64,000 nucleotides of DNA from Erythrobacter sp. SCSIO 43205. GTDB taxonomy: Bacteria; Pseudomonadota; Alphaproteobacteria; Sphingomonadales; Sphingomonadaceae. This document shows, one piece after another, positions 20,707-29,061 of this stretch. The stretch spans positions 2,852,001 through 2,916,000 of the forward strand of contig NZ_CP063202.1 of assembly GCF_019904235.1 (NCBI RefSeq), in the 5' to 3' direction. A program made the position numbers and the translations under genes. Numbering within the stretch: the stretch's first letter is position 1; every line of letters starts with the position of its first letter. Below the pieces are notes generated by a model. It saw only the letters and a list, made by a program, of their open reading frames with translations, searched no databases and had not been told where the DNA came from.

Positions 20707-21306
20707 TTACGCGCCGCCTGCCCCTGCTGCCTGCCAATCGGCAATCGCGTCAATCGGGAACAACAGCATAATGACGGTAAGCGTAAGGCCATCACGCACC
20801 ACCCATGCAGCCAGCGCCTCCAGTATGATTGCCCCCACAATTGTCACTTTGACCGGCAATCGCATGGCGAGGTAAAAACCAAACGCCATCCAGCCGATGT
20901 CGGCGAAAGAATTGAGCACACTGTCGCCCGAATACCCCCAGTTCGCGGTGACTGAGCGGAAACGGTCGATCACCATTTGGGTGTTTTCGAGCACTTCCCA
21001 AGCTGCCTCCAGTAACACCGCGAGCGGCAGGCCCCATTTGACCGCCCCCTCGCCGCCAAGCTTCCATTTGGCAAAAAGCAACCAGACCAGCGCATAGAAA
21101 ATTGGGCCGTGGATGATGTGGCTGGGCGTATACCAATCGGCGATATGCTGGGAATTGCCCATGGAATTGATGTTGCCATGCCAGAGCTTCACATAGCCGC
21201 ACTCGCAAATCGGCGGACGCCCCATGGCAAGCAAAATACCCACCGCCACAGCGGCGATTGCAATTGAGACGAGGATGGTGGTCTTGTTCGGTTTCAAAAG
21301 TCCCAT
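20707..21306 (-). CDS. UPF0314 (DUF2585) membrane protein
   Basis: About 199 residues with four to five hydrophobic helices. Features typical of the alphaproteobacterial UPF0314 family are the conserved CECGYVKLWHG segment, DWYTPSHIIHG and LEAAWEVLENTQMVIDRFR. Function unknown. ATG 21306 is taken as the start; a TTG two codons earlier is possible. It lies divergently next to crtY. Confidence 0.88.
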   Translation of the reverse strand: MGLLKPNKTTILVSIAIAAVAVGILLAMGRPPICECGYVKLWHGNINSMGNSQHIADWYTPSHIIHGPIFYALVWLLFAKWKLGGEGAVKWGLPLAVLLEAAWEVLENTQMVIDRFRSVTANWGYSGDSVLNSFADIGWMAFGFYLAMRLPVKVTIVGAIILEALAAWVVRDGLTLTVIMLLFPIDAIADWQAAGAGGA

Positions 21307-21410
21307 GCGCAACTTTCTGAATCAACGGCGCAAAAGACGCAAGTTTCCTGTCGCTCCACGGCAGTGTAACATTGCCCAGACACTTCCCCTCGCCTAGGGC
21401 ATTGACACAG

Positions 21411-22688
21411 ATGACCGACTCACAAGTGGATTGCGTAATTGTTGGCGGCGGCCTTGCTGGCGGATTGATTGCGCTTGCGCTTCAACGTGCGCGGCCCGAA
21501 TTTCGCATCCGCCTGATCGAAGCGGGTCGCACCATTGGCGGCAACCACCGCTGGAGCTGGTTCGACAGCGATCTGGATGAGGCAGGGCACAAGCTTCTCG
21601 AAGGGTTTCGCCAGACCGAATGGGACAATGGCTATGAGGTCCGCTTTCCCAAATATCGCCGCAATCTGAAAACATCCTACAGATCGCTTGCCTCGCCCGA
21701 TTTCCACGAAGGGATCGTGCGAGAACTTCCCGAAGGTTCGGTGATATTGGGACGCAAAGCGGTCAGTCTGGACTCGCGCGGCGTCGATCTGGCCGCGAGC
21801 AAATACCAGCCCGCTGAACGGATCAATGCCCGCAGCGTAATCGATTGCCGCAGCTTTACGCCCAGCAAGCATTTGAAAGGCGGCTGGCAGGTGTTCCTTG
21901 GCCGCCATATGCGCCTCGACAAACCCCACGGGGTTGAACGCCCCGTCATCATGGACGCAACCGTGGATCAGCTTGCCCCGCATGGCAATGGCAGCTCTTA
22001 CCGGTTTGTCTATGTCCTGCCTTTGGGCGTGCATGATGTCTTTATCGAAGACACTTACTACGCCGATGATCCCTTGCTTGACCGGAGCGCATTGTCCGGG
22101 CGCATTGACCAGTATGCGCGCGCAAACGGATGGCAAGATGGGCTTCCCGTCCACCACGAAGCGGGCGTTTTGCCGGTCCTCACCGGAGGCGACTTTGCCG
22201 CCTATCAGGACGAAGTGCGCATTCCCGGTGTTGCCATCGCTGGTGCACGCGGCGGTTTTACCCATCCGCTCACCAGCTACACCATGTGCGTTGCGGTGGA
22301 GAATGCGCTGGCGATTGCAGAGCACGCTGACCTTTCAGGTGAACAGCTTGCCGCCTTTTTTGATGCGCGCGCAAAGGCTCATTGGAAAAAGACGGGATAC
22401 TACCGCCTGCTCGCTCGTTTCCTGTTCTTCGCAGCCAAGCCGGAGAAGCGCGTCAAGGTGTTCCAGCGTTTCTACGGTCTTCGCGAAGGCTTGATCGAGC
22501 GGTTTTATGCGGCCCGATCAAACGCCTTTGATAAGGTCCGCGTCCTGTGGGGTGAGCCCCCCGTAGCTATACACTCTGCCATTGCGGCTATGTTCAAATC
22601 GGGTCCGGCGCTAAGGTCCAAGAAGTCTGATCGAGGCGTCAGCGAGGCCGCGCAGGCAAACGAATTGCAAAAGGAAACACAGGCATGA
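21411..22688 (+). CDS. crtY: Lycopene beta-cyclase CrtY
   Basis: A 425-residue flavoprotein of the CrtY type that cyclises the ends of lycopene to give beta-carotene. The N-terminal dinucleotide fold is VDCVIVGGGLAGGLIALAL, and a family-typical NHRWSWF and ADYY-like region follow; the late segment GGFTHPLTSYT is characteristic of CrtY. ATG 21411 begins just before the Rossmann motif; the frame opens earlier at a TTG. It overlaps crtI by four bases (ATGA), so the two are translationally coupled. Confidence 0.95.
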   Translation: MTDSQVDCVIVGGGLAGGLIALALQRARPEFRIRLIEAGRTIGGNHRWSWFDSDLDEAGHKLLEGFRQTEWDNGYEVRFPKYRRNLKTSYRSLASPDFHEGIVRELPEGSVILGRKAVSLDSRGVDLAASKYQPAERINARSVIDCRSFTPSKHLKGGWQVFLGRHMRLDKPHGVERPVIMDATVDQLAPHGNGSSYRFVYVLPLGVHDVFIEDTYYADDPLLDRSALSGRIDQYARANGWQDGLPVHHEAGVLPVLTGGDFAAYQDEVRIPGVAIAGARGGFTHPLTSYTMCVAVENALAIAEHADLSGEQLAAFFDARAKAHWKKTGYYRLLARFLFFAAKPEKRVKVFQRFYGLREGLIERFYAARSNAFDKVRVLWGEPPVAIHSAIAAMFKSGPALRSKKSDRGVSEAAQANELQKETQA

Positions 22689-24256
22689 ACGCCGATCCCA
22701 CTCTTGATTTTTCACCGCCACAAAGCGGGGAGCGCGGCATCAATCCGGTGATCGCTGAAAAATACAAAGGGCGCACCGCCTGCGTGATCGGCTCAGGCTT
22801 CGGCGGCATGGCATTGGCACTGCGCCTCCAATCGCACGGTATTCAGACAACCGTCGTGGAAGCGCGCGATAAGCCGGGCGGGCGCGCGTATTTCTGGGAA
22901 AAAGACGGCTTCACCTTTGACGCTGGTCCCACGGTGATCACTGACCCGCCTTGCCTTAAGGAACTGTGGGAGCTGACCGGCCACGACATTTCCGAGGACG
23001 TTGAGCTGATGAAGGTCCACCCCTTCTACCGCCTCAACTGGCCCGATGGCACGAACTTCGATTATTCGAACAATGACGAGGAATTGAACGCCGAAATTGC
23101 CAAGCTCAACCCCGACGATGTGATCGGCTATCAGCGCTTCCTCGAATATTCAGCGCGCGTGCACGAAGAGGGCTATTTGAAGCTCGGCACCGTCCCCTTC
23201 CTCGATTTTAAATCCATGCTGAAAGCTGCCCCTGCTCTCGTCAAAGAGAAGGCGTGGCGCAGCGTTTACGACATGGTATCAAGCTACATCAAGGACGAGC
23301 GCCTTCGCGAAGCCTTCAGCTTCCACACGCTGCTCGTTGGCGGCTCGCCGATGAAAACTAGCGCCATTTACGCCCTCATTCACAAGCTTGAGAAAGACGG
23401 CGGCGTGTGGTGGGCAAGAGGCGGCACGAACCGTTTGATCGCAGGCATGGTGCGCCATTTTGAACGCCTCGGTGGCACCATGCGCGTGGGCGATCCGGTG
23501 GTTCAGGTGCACACACAAGGGACCAAGGCAACCGAAGTTGAAACCAAGAGCGGGTGGAAACAGCGCTTTGACGCGGTGTGCTCGAACGCTGACATTATGC
23601 ACTCTTACAAGGACTTGCTTGGGCAATCTGACCGGGGCAAGAAGTACGCAAAGTCCCTCTCGCGCAAAAGCTATTCGCCCTCGCTCTTTGTCGTGCACTT
23701 TGGCCTTGAGGGCACATGGCCCGGCATTGCCCATCACATGATCCTGTTCGGCCCGCGCTATCACGGCCTTGTCGATGACATCTACAAGCACGGCGTTCTG
23801 CCGCAGGATTTCTCGATCTACCTCCACCACCCGACCGTGACTGACCCAAGCATGGCTCCCAAAGGCATGAGCACCTTCTACGCGCTCGTGCCTGTGGCTC
23901 ACATGGGCAAGATGCCGATCGATTGGGACGTGGAAGGGCCCAAGTTTGAGAAAGCAATCCTCGATGAAGTCGGCCGGCGTCTGATCCCCGACATCCACGA
24001 CCGGATCGTCACCAAATTCTCCTACGCACCCAAGGATTTCCAGAGCGATCTCAACGCCCACATGGGCAGCGCCTTCAGCCTTGAGCCCGTGCTGTGGCAA
24101 TCGGCGTATATGCGCGGCCACAACCGCGATGATGTGATCGACAACTTCTATCTCGTGGGCGCAGGCACGCATCCGGGTGCTGGTATCCCCGGCGTTGTCG
24201 GAAGCGCGAAGGCAACCGCAGGGCTGATGCTCGAAGACCTGGCGATCAAGGCCTGA
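22685..24256 (+). CDS. crtI: Phytoene desaturase CrtI
   Basis: A 523-residue FAD enzyme converting phytoene stepwise to lycopene. The N-terminal FAD motif is CVIGSGFGGMALALRLQ, followed by VVEARDKPGGRAY and FDAGPTVITDP, and the C-terminal carotenoid-desaturase signature is present as YLVGAGTHPGAGIPGV. Length is normal. It starts inside the crtY stop and ends two bases before the next gene, so crtY, crtI and the following fusion gene form one operon. Confidence 0.97.
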   Translation: MNADPTLDFSPPQSGERGINPVIAEKYKGRTACVIGSGFGGMALALRLQSHGIQTTVVEARDKPGGRAYFWEKDGFTFDAGPTVITDPPCLKELWELTGHDISEDVELMKVHPFYRLNWPDGTNFDYSNNDEELNAEIAKLNPDDVIGYQRFLEYSARVHEEGYLKLGTVPFLDFKSMLKAAPALVKEKAWRSVYDMVSSYIKDERLREAFSFHTLLVGGSPMKTSAIYALIHKLEKDGGVWWARGGTNRLIAGMVRHFERLGGTMRVGDPVVQVHTQGTKATEVETKSGWKQRFDAVCSNADIMHSYKDLLGQSDRGKKYAKSLSRKSYSPSLFVVHFGLEGTWPGIAHHMILFGPRYHGLVDDIYKHGVLPQDFSIYLHHPTVTDPSMAPKGMSTFYALVPVAHMGKMPIDWDVEGPKFEKAILDEVGRRLIPDIHDRIVTKFSYAPKDFQSDLNAHMGSAFSLEPVLWQSAYMRGHNRDDVIDNFYLVGAGTHPGAGIPGVVGSAKATAGLMLEDLAIKA

Positions 24257-24258
24257 GC

Positions 24259-25149
24259 GTGAGCGGGCCGCTTTTCAAAGACCCGCGCCTCAAGAAGAAG
24301 AAGCGCAAGAAGAAAAACTACACCCCTGCGCCCTGTCCGATATGCGCCAGTTTGACGCTGACAGCGGAAATGCGCGGCGATTATCACATCTGCCGGGTCT
24401 GCTGGTGGGAAGACGATTTGGGCGAGAATGCCAATGTCGATTTTCCAAGCGGCGCAAACAAAGGCCTTAGCATCAGGGTTGCGAGAGCGAATTATGCAAA
24501 GTACGGCGCAGCGCACCGTGAATGGACCGATCAGGTCCGCGATCCAGAACCGGAAGAAGTCCCTCGAATGAAACGCCTCGCTGTCTATTGCGGTTCGGCA
24601 ACGCCCGAAGACCCACGCTTTATGGAGCTCGCCTATGAAGTGGGCAAAACGCTTGCCACGCGCGGCATTGGCACGGTTTATGGCGGGGGGCGTTTGGGGC
24701 TGATGGGCGCGGTCGCGGCGGGCGCACTGGATGCAGCTGGCGAAGTGATCGGGATCATCCCCGAAGCGCTCGCCAATTCAGAAGTGGCGAACCACGACTG
24801 CACCGAGCTTCACACCGTTTCCGGGATGCATGAGCGCAAACAGTGCTTCACCGACCTGTCCGACGGCTTTGTGACGCTGCCGGGCGGGGTCGGCACGATG
24901 GACGAGCTGTGGGAGGCAATGAGCTGGGCGCAGCTTGGCTATCACTCCGATCCTGTGGGCGTGCTCAATGCCTTTGGCTTTTACGATGACCTGTTGAAAT
25001 TCAATGCCAAAATGGCCGAAGTCGGCTTTGTCCGCCCTGCGCATCAGAACATTATGGTTCACGCAGAAACCATCGAGGATCTGCTCGAAAAGATGGAGGC
25101 TTACGAGCCCCACACGCCGATTTTCCGGATGAAGGCGGATGATCTGTGA
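24259..25149 (+). CDS. CPCC cysteine-rich domain fused to a LOG-family phosphoribohydrolase
   Basis: A 296-residue open frame from GTG 24259, two bases after crtI. Residues about 24-85 resemble the CPCC domain: C26-P-I-C29, C45-R-V-C48 followed by WWEDD, and a GANKGLSIRVARANYAKYGA tail. Residues 104-296 are a LOG/TIGR00730 protein with GGGRLGLMG and the catalytic PGGVGTMDE, which cleaves nucleoside 5'-monophosphates such as cytokinin nucleotides. M104 (24568) could be a second start for a free LOG protein, with GAAGAAG upstream. The fusion and its place inside a carotenoid operon are unusual. Confidence 0.85.
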   Translation: MSGPLFKDPRLKKKKRKKKNYTPAPCPICASLTLTAEMRGDYHICRVCWWEDDLGENANVDFPSGANKGLSIRVARANYAKYGAAHREWTDQVRDPEPEEVPRMKRLAVYCGSATPEDPRFMELAYEVGKTLATRGIGTVYGGGRLGLMGAVAAGALDAAGEVIGIIPEALANSEVANHDCTELHTVSGMHERKQCFTDLSDGFVTLPGGVGTMDELWEAMSWAQLGYHSDPVGVLNAFGFYDDLLKFNAKMAEVGFVRPAHQNIMVHAETIEDLLEKMEAYEPHTPIFRMKADDL

Positions 25150-25167
25150 TGAAGAACCCACCCCCAA

Positions 25168-25189
25168 CCCCTCCCGCTTGCGGGAGGGG
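25168..25189. repeat. Short GC-rich palindrome
   Basis: CCCCTCCCGC, TT, GCGGGAGGGG forms a 10-bp perfect stem between the LOG fusion and crtB. It resembles the CCTCCCC-type palindromes at 28.8-29.1 kb. It has no T-run and lies inside the presumed operon, so it is more likely a dispersed repeat than a terminator; it could still stabilise or modulate mRNA ends. Confidence 0.7.
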
Positions 25190-25243
25190 AGCGAAACTTA
25201 ATGAGCCCAAGGCGAATTTAGTTGCAGCGGGGTGGGCTGTTTG

Positions 25244-26194
25244 ATGCCGGTGCCCCCCGAAAGACGCGCAGAACTCGTCGCCCACGCAAGGGCGACAATC
25301 AAACACGGCTCGCAAAGCTTTTCAGCCGCCTCGCAATTGTTCGACAGCGAAACCCGCGAGCGCGCCTGGCTGCTCTACGCCTGGTGCCGCCAGTGCGATG
25401 ACATTGCAGACAACCAAGTGCTCGGCGGCGAACTGGGCGACCAGTCTGACCTTGACGCGAGGCTCGCCCATATCCGCCGCCTCACCGCGCTTGCTTTCGA
25501 AGGCAAACCCACCGGCGATCCAGCCTTCGATTGCCTTGGCGTCGTGGCCGAAGAATGCGGCCTCACTCCCGCAATGGCCGAGGACGTGATCGCAGGTTTT
25601 GCGCTTGATGCCGACGATTGGAGGCCGCGCACCGAAGCCGATATGATGCGCTATTGCTATCACGTGGCTGGAGCCGTTGGCGTGATGATGGCGGTGGTCA
25701 TGGGCGTTGACCCCAAGGACCAGGACACATTGGACCGCGCCAATGATTTAGGGCTGGCCTTCCAGCTTTCCAACATCGCACGCGATATTGTCGAAGATGA
25801 CGCAGCAGGGCGCTGTTACCTCCCGATCAACTGGCTGGTCGAACAGGATATTGAGCCCGGCCAACACACCAAACCCCACCACCGCAAAGAGCTTGCCGAA
25901 ATGGCAGCGCGCCTTGTGGCACTCGTCGAAAAACATGAAGCCGCCGCGCGCGTGGGAGCAGAACGCCTTCCTTTCCGCAGCCGCTGGGCGGTGCTTTCCG
26001 CTGCGCGCATCTACGGCGCGATTGGCCGCAAGGTGCGCGATCGGGGCACCGAGGCATGGAACAGCCGCACCTATGTGCCGCGTTGGGAAAAGGCGCTCTA
26101 CGGCGCGCGCGCCTTCCTCTCCGCCGCGATCAACCGCGAGAAGCATCCCGACGGCGAGATCACATGGGGCATCAAGGATTTCAGGCCAGTTTAA
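25244..26194 (+). CDS. crtB: Phytoene synthase CrtB
   Basis: A 316-residue squalene/phytoene synthase family enzyme that condenses two geranylgeranyl diphosphates into phytoene. Both aspartate-rich regions are intact: YAWCRQCDDIAD near residue 50 and LSNIARDIVEDD around 180, the latter followed by the GRCYLP motif. ATG 25244 is preferred; GTG 25232 is four codons earlier. It completes the crtY-crtI-crtB set, giving a route to beta-carotene; no hydroxylase or ketolase gene is in the window. Confidence 0.95.
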   Translation: MPVPPERRAELVAHARATIKHGSQSFSAASQLFDSETRERAWLLYAWCRQCDDIADNQVLGGELGDQSDLDARLAHIRRLTALAFEGKPTGDPAFDCLGVVAEECGLTPAMAEDVIAGFALDADDWRPRTEADMMRYCYHVAGAVGVMMAVVMGVDPKDQDTLDRANDLGLAFQLSNIARDIVEDDAAGRCYLPINWLVEQDIEPGQHTKPHHRKELAEMAARLVALVEKHEAAARVGAERLPFRSRWAVLSAARIYGAIGRKVRDRGTEAWNSRTYVPRWEKALYGARAFLSAAINREKHPDGEITWGIKDFRPV

Positions 26195-26204
26195 TACGCT
26201 ACAG

Positions 26205-26289
26205 CGTCACCCTCGCGAAGGCGGGGGTCCAGCTTCCTTCGGACGCGATCGCTAAAGAAGCTGGATCCCGGATCAAGTCCGGGATGACG
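26205..26289. repeat. 85-bp imperfect palindromic intergenic repeat
   Basis: The element opens with CGTCACCCTCGCGAAGGCGGGGGTCCAGCTTC-like sequence and closes with GAAGCTGGATCCCGG and GGGATGACG. Outer CGTCA/TGACG arms and inner TCCAGCTTC/GAAGCTGGA arms pair, giving a long hairpin, with an extra stem CCCGGATCAAGTCCGGG. This type of mobile-looking repeat is common between genes of alphaproteobacteria. It lies downstream of crtB. Confidence 0.8.
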
Positions 26290-26340
26290 GTGAAAGGGAC
26301 CTGTTCCCATTGTAATAAAGTTGCGCTAGTCCTCTCGCCC

Positions 26341-26850
26341 ATGAGAGGACTCCTGACATTCGCCATGCTTGTCGCGTCTGCGGTCATGCCCGCAAAGGCC
26401 GAGGACCGCGTCACGCCCGCAGGCGAGGTGCGCATAGCGGTGTGGGCTTTTTTCGAAGCATTGGGCAGTGACGACAAGAGCGCGCTCGCCGATCATATGG
26501 TCCCTGAGGCAATGATTTTCGTCCACAACCGGATGGACCCGCAAAACCCGCGCGTCGATCATCTGCCGGTGGCAAAACACCTCGAAAACTGGGCCAAGCG
26601 TGATGGCCGCTTTTTCGAGGAGATGGACGTCACCAGCGTGCTTGTCGACGGCGATATGGCCCATGTTTGGGGCCCCTATTCCTTTTGGGTGAATTACGAA
26701 CTTTCCCATTGCGGGATCAATTCGCTCAACCTTGTAAAAACCCAAGATGGCTGGAAAGTCGCCAACACCAGCTTCACCATGGAACGGCCGAGTGAATGCG
26801 AACGGCTCGGCGTTCCGGGGTTCCCCGCAGAAGAAGTCAGAGACGACTAA
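26341..26850 (+). CDS. Exported NTF2-like (SnoaL/DUF4440-type) protein
   Basis: A 169-residue protein with a signal peptide (LLTFAMLVASAVMPAKAE) and one cone-shaped NTF2-like domain: a first helix FFEALGSDDKSALADHM, then strands ending with VDGDMAHVWGPYSFW and GWKVANTSFTME. Such domains bind small molecules or act as simple enzymes; no catalytic residues can be assigned. ATG 26341 is preferred because the open frame upstream is the shadow of crtB and the repeat. It ends two bases before the carboxylase gene and is probably cotranscribed with it. Confidence 0.78.
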   Translation: MRGLLTFAMLVASAVMPAKAEDRVTPAGEVRIAVWAFFEALGSDDKSALADHMVPEAMIFVHNRMDPQNPRVDHLPVAKHLENWAKRDGRFFEEMDVTSVLVDGDMAHVWGPYSFWVNYELSHCGINSLNLVKTQDGWKVANTSFTMERPSECERLGVPGFPAEEVRDD

Positions 26851-26852
26851 AA

Positions 26853-28802
26853 ATGATCAAAAAACTCCTTATCGCCAACCGGGGCGAGATTGCCTGCCGG
26901 ATTATGCGCACAGCGCAGCGGATGGGGATCGCGACGGTTGCGGTCTATTCCGATGCCGATGCGAAGGCGCTGCACACGCGCTCAGCCGATGAGGCGGTGC
27001 ATATTGGCCCCTCGCCTGCGGCTGAGAGCTATCTTGTCGGTGAGAAGATCATCGCCGCTGCCAAGGAGACGGGCGCAGAGGCGATCCACCCCGGTTACGG
27101 GTTCCTCTCGGAAAACGCAGACTTCGCGCGCGCCGTGATTGAGGCGGGGCTGATCTGGGTGGGGCCAAAGCCGGAAAGCATCGAGGCGATGGGCCTTAAG
27201 GATGCCGCCAAAGAGCGCATGATCGCCGCTGGTGTACCGGTCACGCCGGGGTATCTTGGCGAAGACCAATCGCTCGAACGCCTCTCTGCAGAAGCAGAGA
27301 AAATAGGCTACCCCGTGCTAATCAAGGCGGTCGCAGGCGGTGGCGGCAAGGGGATGCGCAAGGTCGATGATCCTGCTGACTTCGCCGCCAGCCTCGAGAG
27401 TTGCCAACGCGAGGCCAAGGCGTCATTCGGCAACGATGAGGTGCTGCTCGAGAAGTGGATCACCTCTCCGCGCCATATCGAGGTGCAGGTCTTTGGTGAC
27501 AGCCACGGCAATGTCGTCCACCTGTTCGAGCGCGACTGTTCGCTCCAACGCCGCCACCAAAAGGTGATCGAAGAGGCCCCCGCACCGGGTATGGACGAGG
27601 CGACGCGCGAGGAAATCTGCCAAGCCGCCGTGCGCGCCGCCAAAGCGGTGGACTATGAGGGCGCAGGCACAATCGAGTTCATCGCCGACGCCAGCGAGGG
27701 CCTGCGCGCTGACCGCATTTTCTTCATGGAGATGAACACCAGGCTTCAGGTCGAACATCCCGTGACCGAAGAGATTACTGGTGTGGACTTGGTAGAATGG
27801 CAACTGCGCGTCGCGAGTGGTGAGCCGATCCCGCTGAAACAGGAAGAGCTCTCCATCAGCGGCTGGGCGATTGAAGCACGGCTCTATGCCGAGGACCCTG
27901 CAAAAGGCTTCTTGCCGAGCACGGGCCCTGCCGAAGTTTTCGAGTTGGAGCGCCGCGGTGTGCGGGTCGATTCTGCAATCGAAGCAGGCGGTAATGTGTC
28001 TCCACACTATGATCCGATGATCGCTAAACTCATTGCTCACGCCGACAACCGCTCTGAGGCCGTAGAGCTTCTGGCAGGTGCTTGCGCAGATAGCTGGGTC
28101 TGGCCGGTCAAAACAAATGCTGCATTTCTTTGGCGAGCCCTTGATCACGAAGACTTTCAGCAAGCGAAGCTCGACACTGGCTTTATTGAGAGAAACTTGG
28201 ATGGGCTCTTACCGCCGGATGCCATTGGGGAAGATCAGCTTGTCCAAGGTGCGGCTGCCCTCACTATAGCCGCTTTTCTCGATCACAAGCCCTTCGGTTG
28301 GGACGTGAGCTATCGCCGCGAGGCAAGACTAGATTCGGATGCCGATGTCTGGCGAAAGGCGAGGGGATTTCGAGCAAATTCTAGTCAGCAAGATACGGTG
28401 AACCTGTATCATCAATCGCAGCACCACGCCGTCGAACTGCCCGTCGGGTGGGAGGAAGCTGGGGTCGATTTTCAAGTTCTGGAAGGTGGCGTTGTTGTTT
28501 TCGATGACGGCTTAGCCCATGAATTCAGCTTGCGGGCAGACGCGGGCGGCTCCGCCTCCGCAGCCGACGGCGCGATCCTCGCGCCCATGCCGGGCAAGGT
28601 GATCGCGGTGGACGTGGCCGAAGGCGACCAAGTCACCGCCGGGCAGCGCTTGATGGTCTTGGAGGCGATGAAGATGGAGCACGCGCTCACCGCGCCCTTT
28701 GATGGGACGGTGACGGGGCTTGAGGCGTCTCAAGGGGGCCAAGTGCAGGTCGAAGCGGTGCTTTGTGTGGTGGAGCCTTCGAAAGTGGATGAGGGCTCAT
28801 GA
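26853..28802 (+). CDS. Biotin-dependent acyl-CoA carboxylase, alpha subunit (biotin carboxylase + BCCP)
   Basis: A 649-residue subunit joining an ATP-grasp biotin carboxylase (residues 1-450, KKLLIANRGEIACRI, VAGGGGKGMR, QVEHPVTEEITG) to a middle domain and a C-terminal biotinyl domain with LEAMKMEHAL, the Lys being the biotin site. It carboxylates biotin for transfer by the partner encoded from 29062. Propionyl-, methylcrotonyl- or acetyl-CoA may be the substrate; sequence alone does not decide. Bases about 28030-28500, coding the middle region, are visibly richer in A+T than both flanks. Confidence 0.92.
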   Translation: MIKKLLIANRGEIACRIMRTAQRMGIATVAVYSDADAKALHTRSADEAVHIGPSPAAESYLVGEKIIAAAKETGAEAIHPGYGFLSENADFARAVIEAGLIWVGPKPESIEAMGLKDAAKERMIAAGVPVTPGYLGEDQSLERLSAEAEKIGYPVLIKAVAGGGGKGMRKVDDPADFAASLESCQREAKASFGNDEVLLEKWITSPRHIEVQVFGDSHGNVVHLFERDCSLQRRHQKVIEEAPAPGMDEATREEICQAAVRAAKAVDYEGAGTIEFIADASEGLRADRIFFMEMNTRLQVEHPVTEEITGVDLVEWQLRVASGEPIPLKQEELSISGWAIEARLYAEDPAKGFLPSTGPAEVFELERRGVRVDSAIEAGGNVSPHYDPMIAKLIAHADNRSEAVELLAGACADSWVWPVKTNAAFLWRALDHEDFQQAKLDTGFIERNLDGLLPPDAIGEDQLVQGAAALTIAAFLDHKPFGWDVSYRREARLDSDADVWRKARGFRANSSQQDTVNLYHQSQHHAVELPVGWEEAGVDFQVLEGGVVVFDDGLAHEFSLRADAGGSASAADGAILAPMPGKVIAVDVAEGDQVTAGQRLMVLEAMKMEHALTAPFDGTVTGLEASQGGQVQVEAVLCVVEPSKVDEGS

Positions 28803-29061
28803 TCCTCCCCGATCCGGGGAGGTGGCAGCGCGAAGCGCTGACGGAGGGGCGGTTTGCGCACCTGCCCCTCCACCAAACTTCGTTTGGTCCCCCTCCCCAT
28901 TTTGGGGAGGAACTTTCCTGAAACCCCCTCACCTTTAGGGGAGGGGCAACGAGACTTGGCAGCTTGCTGCCTAGTCGCAGTGGGGAGGGGCCCATTTCAG
29001 GCATTGCGCACGCCGCCCCCTCCCCCTAACCCCCTCCCCTTAAAGGAGAGGGGGAACACCT
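28803..29061. repeat. Cluster of CCTCCCC/GGGGAGG palindromic repeats
   Basis: The 259-base gap between the two carboxylase genes is filled by hairpin units: CCTCCCC-GATCC-GGGGAGG (28804-28822) continuing into GGCAGCGCGAAGCGCTGACGGAGGGG, then ACCAAACTTCGTTTGGT, CCTCCCCATTTTGGGGAGG, a further CCCCTC/GAGGGG pair and a final CCCTCCCC. No open frame of interest is present. Similar units are frequent between genes in sphingomonads. It may fold strongly in the operon mRNA. Confidence 0.82.

Noticed and set aside
21420..22325. 301-codon minus-strand open frame
   Set aside because: It lies wholly opposite crtY, whose motifs and coupling to crtI are clear. Its translation shows no domain.
23279..24172. 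297-codon minus-strand open frame
   Set aside because: It is a mirror of crtI and caused by its codon bias; no ribosome-binding site or recognisable protein.
25168..25189. The GC palindrome as a terminator inside the carotenoid operon
   Set aside because: There is no T-run on either strand, and it matches the style of dispersed repeats elsewhere in the window.
27423..28163. 246-codon minus-strand open frame
   Set aside because: Shadow of the carboxylase alpha subunit gene.
28803..29061. CRISPR-like array
   Set aside because: Units are palindromic and of unequal length without regular unique spacers; no cas gene is in the window.
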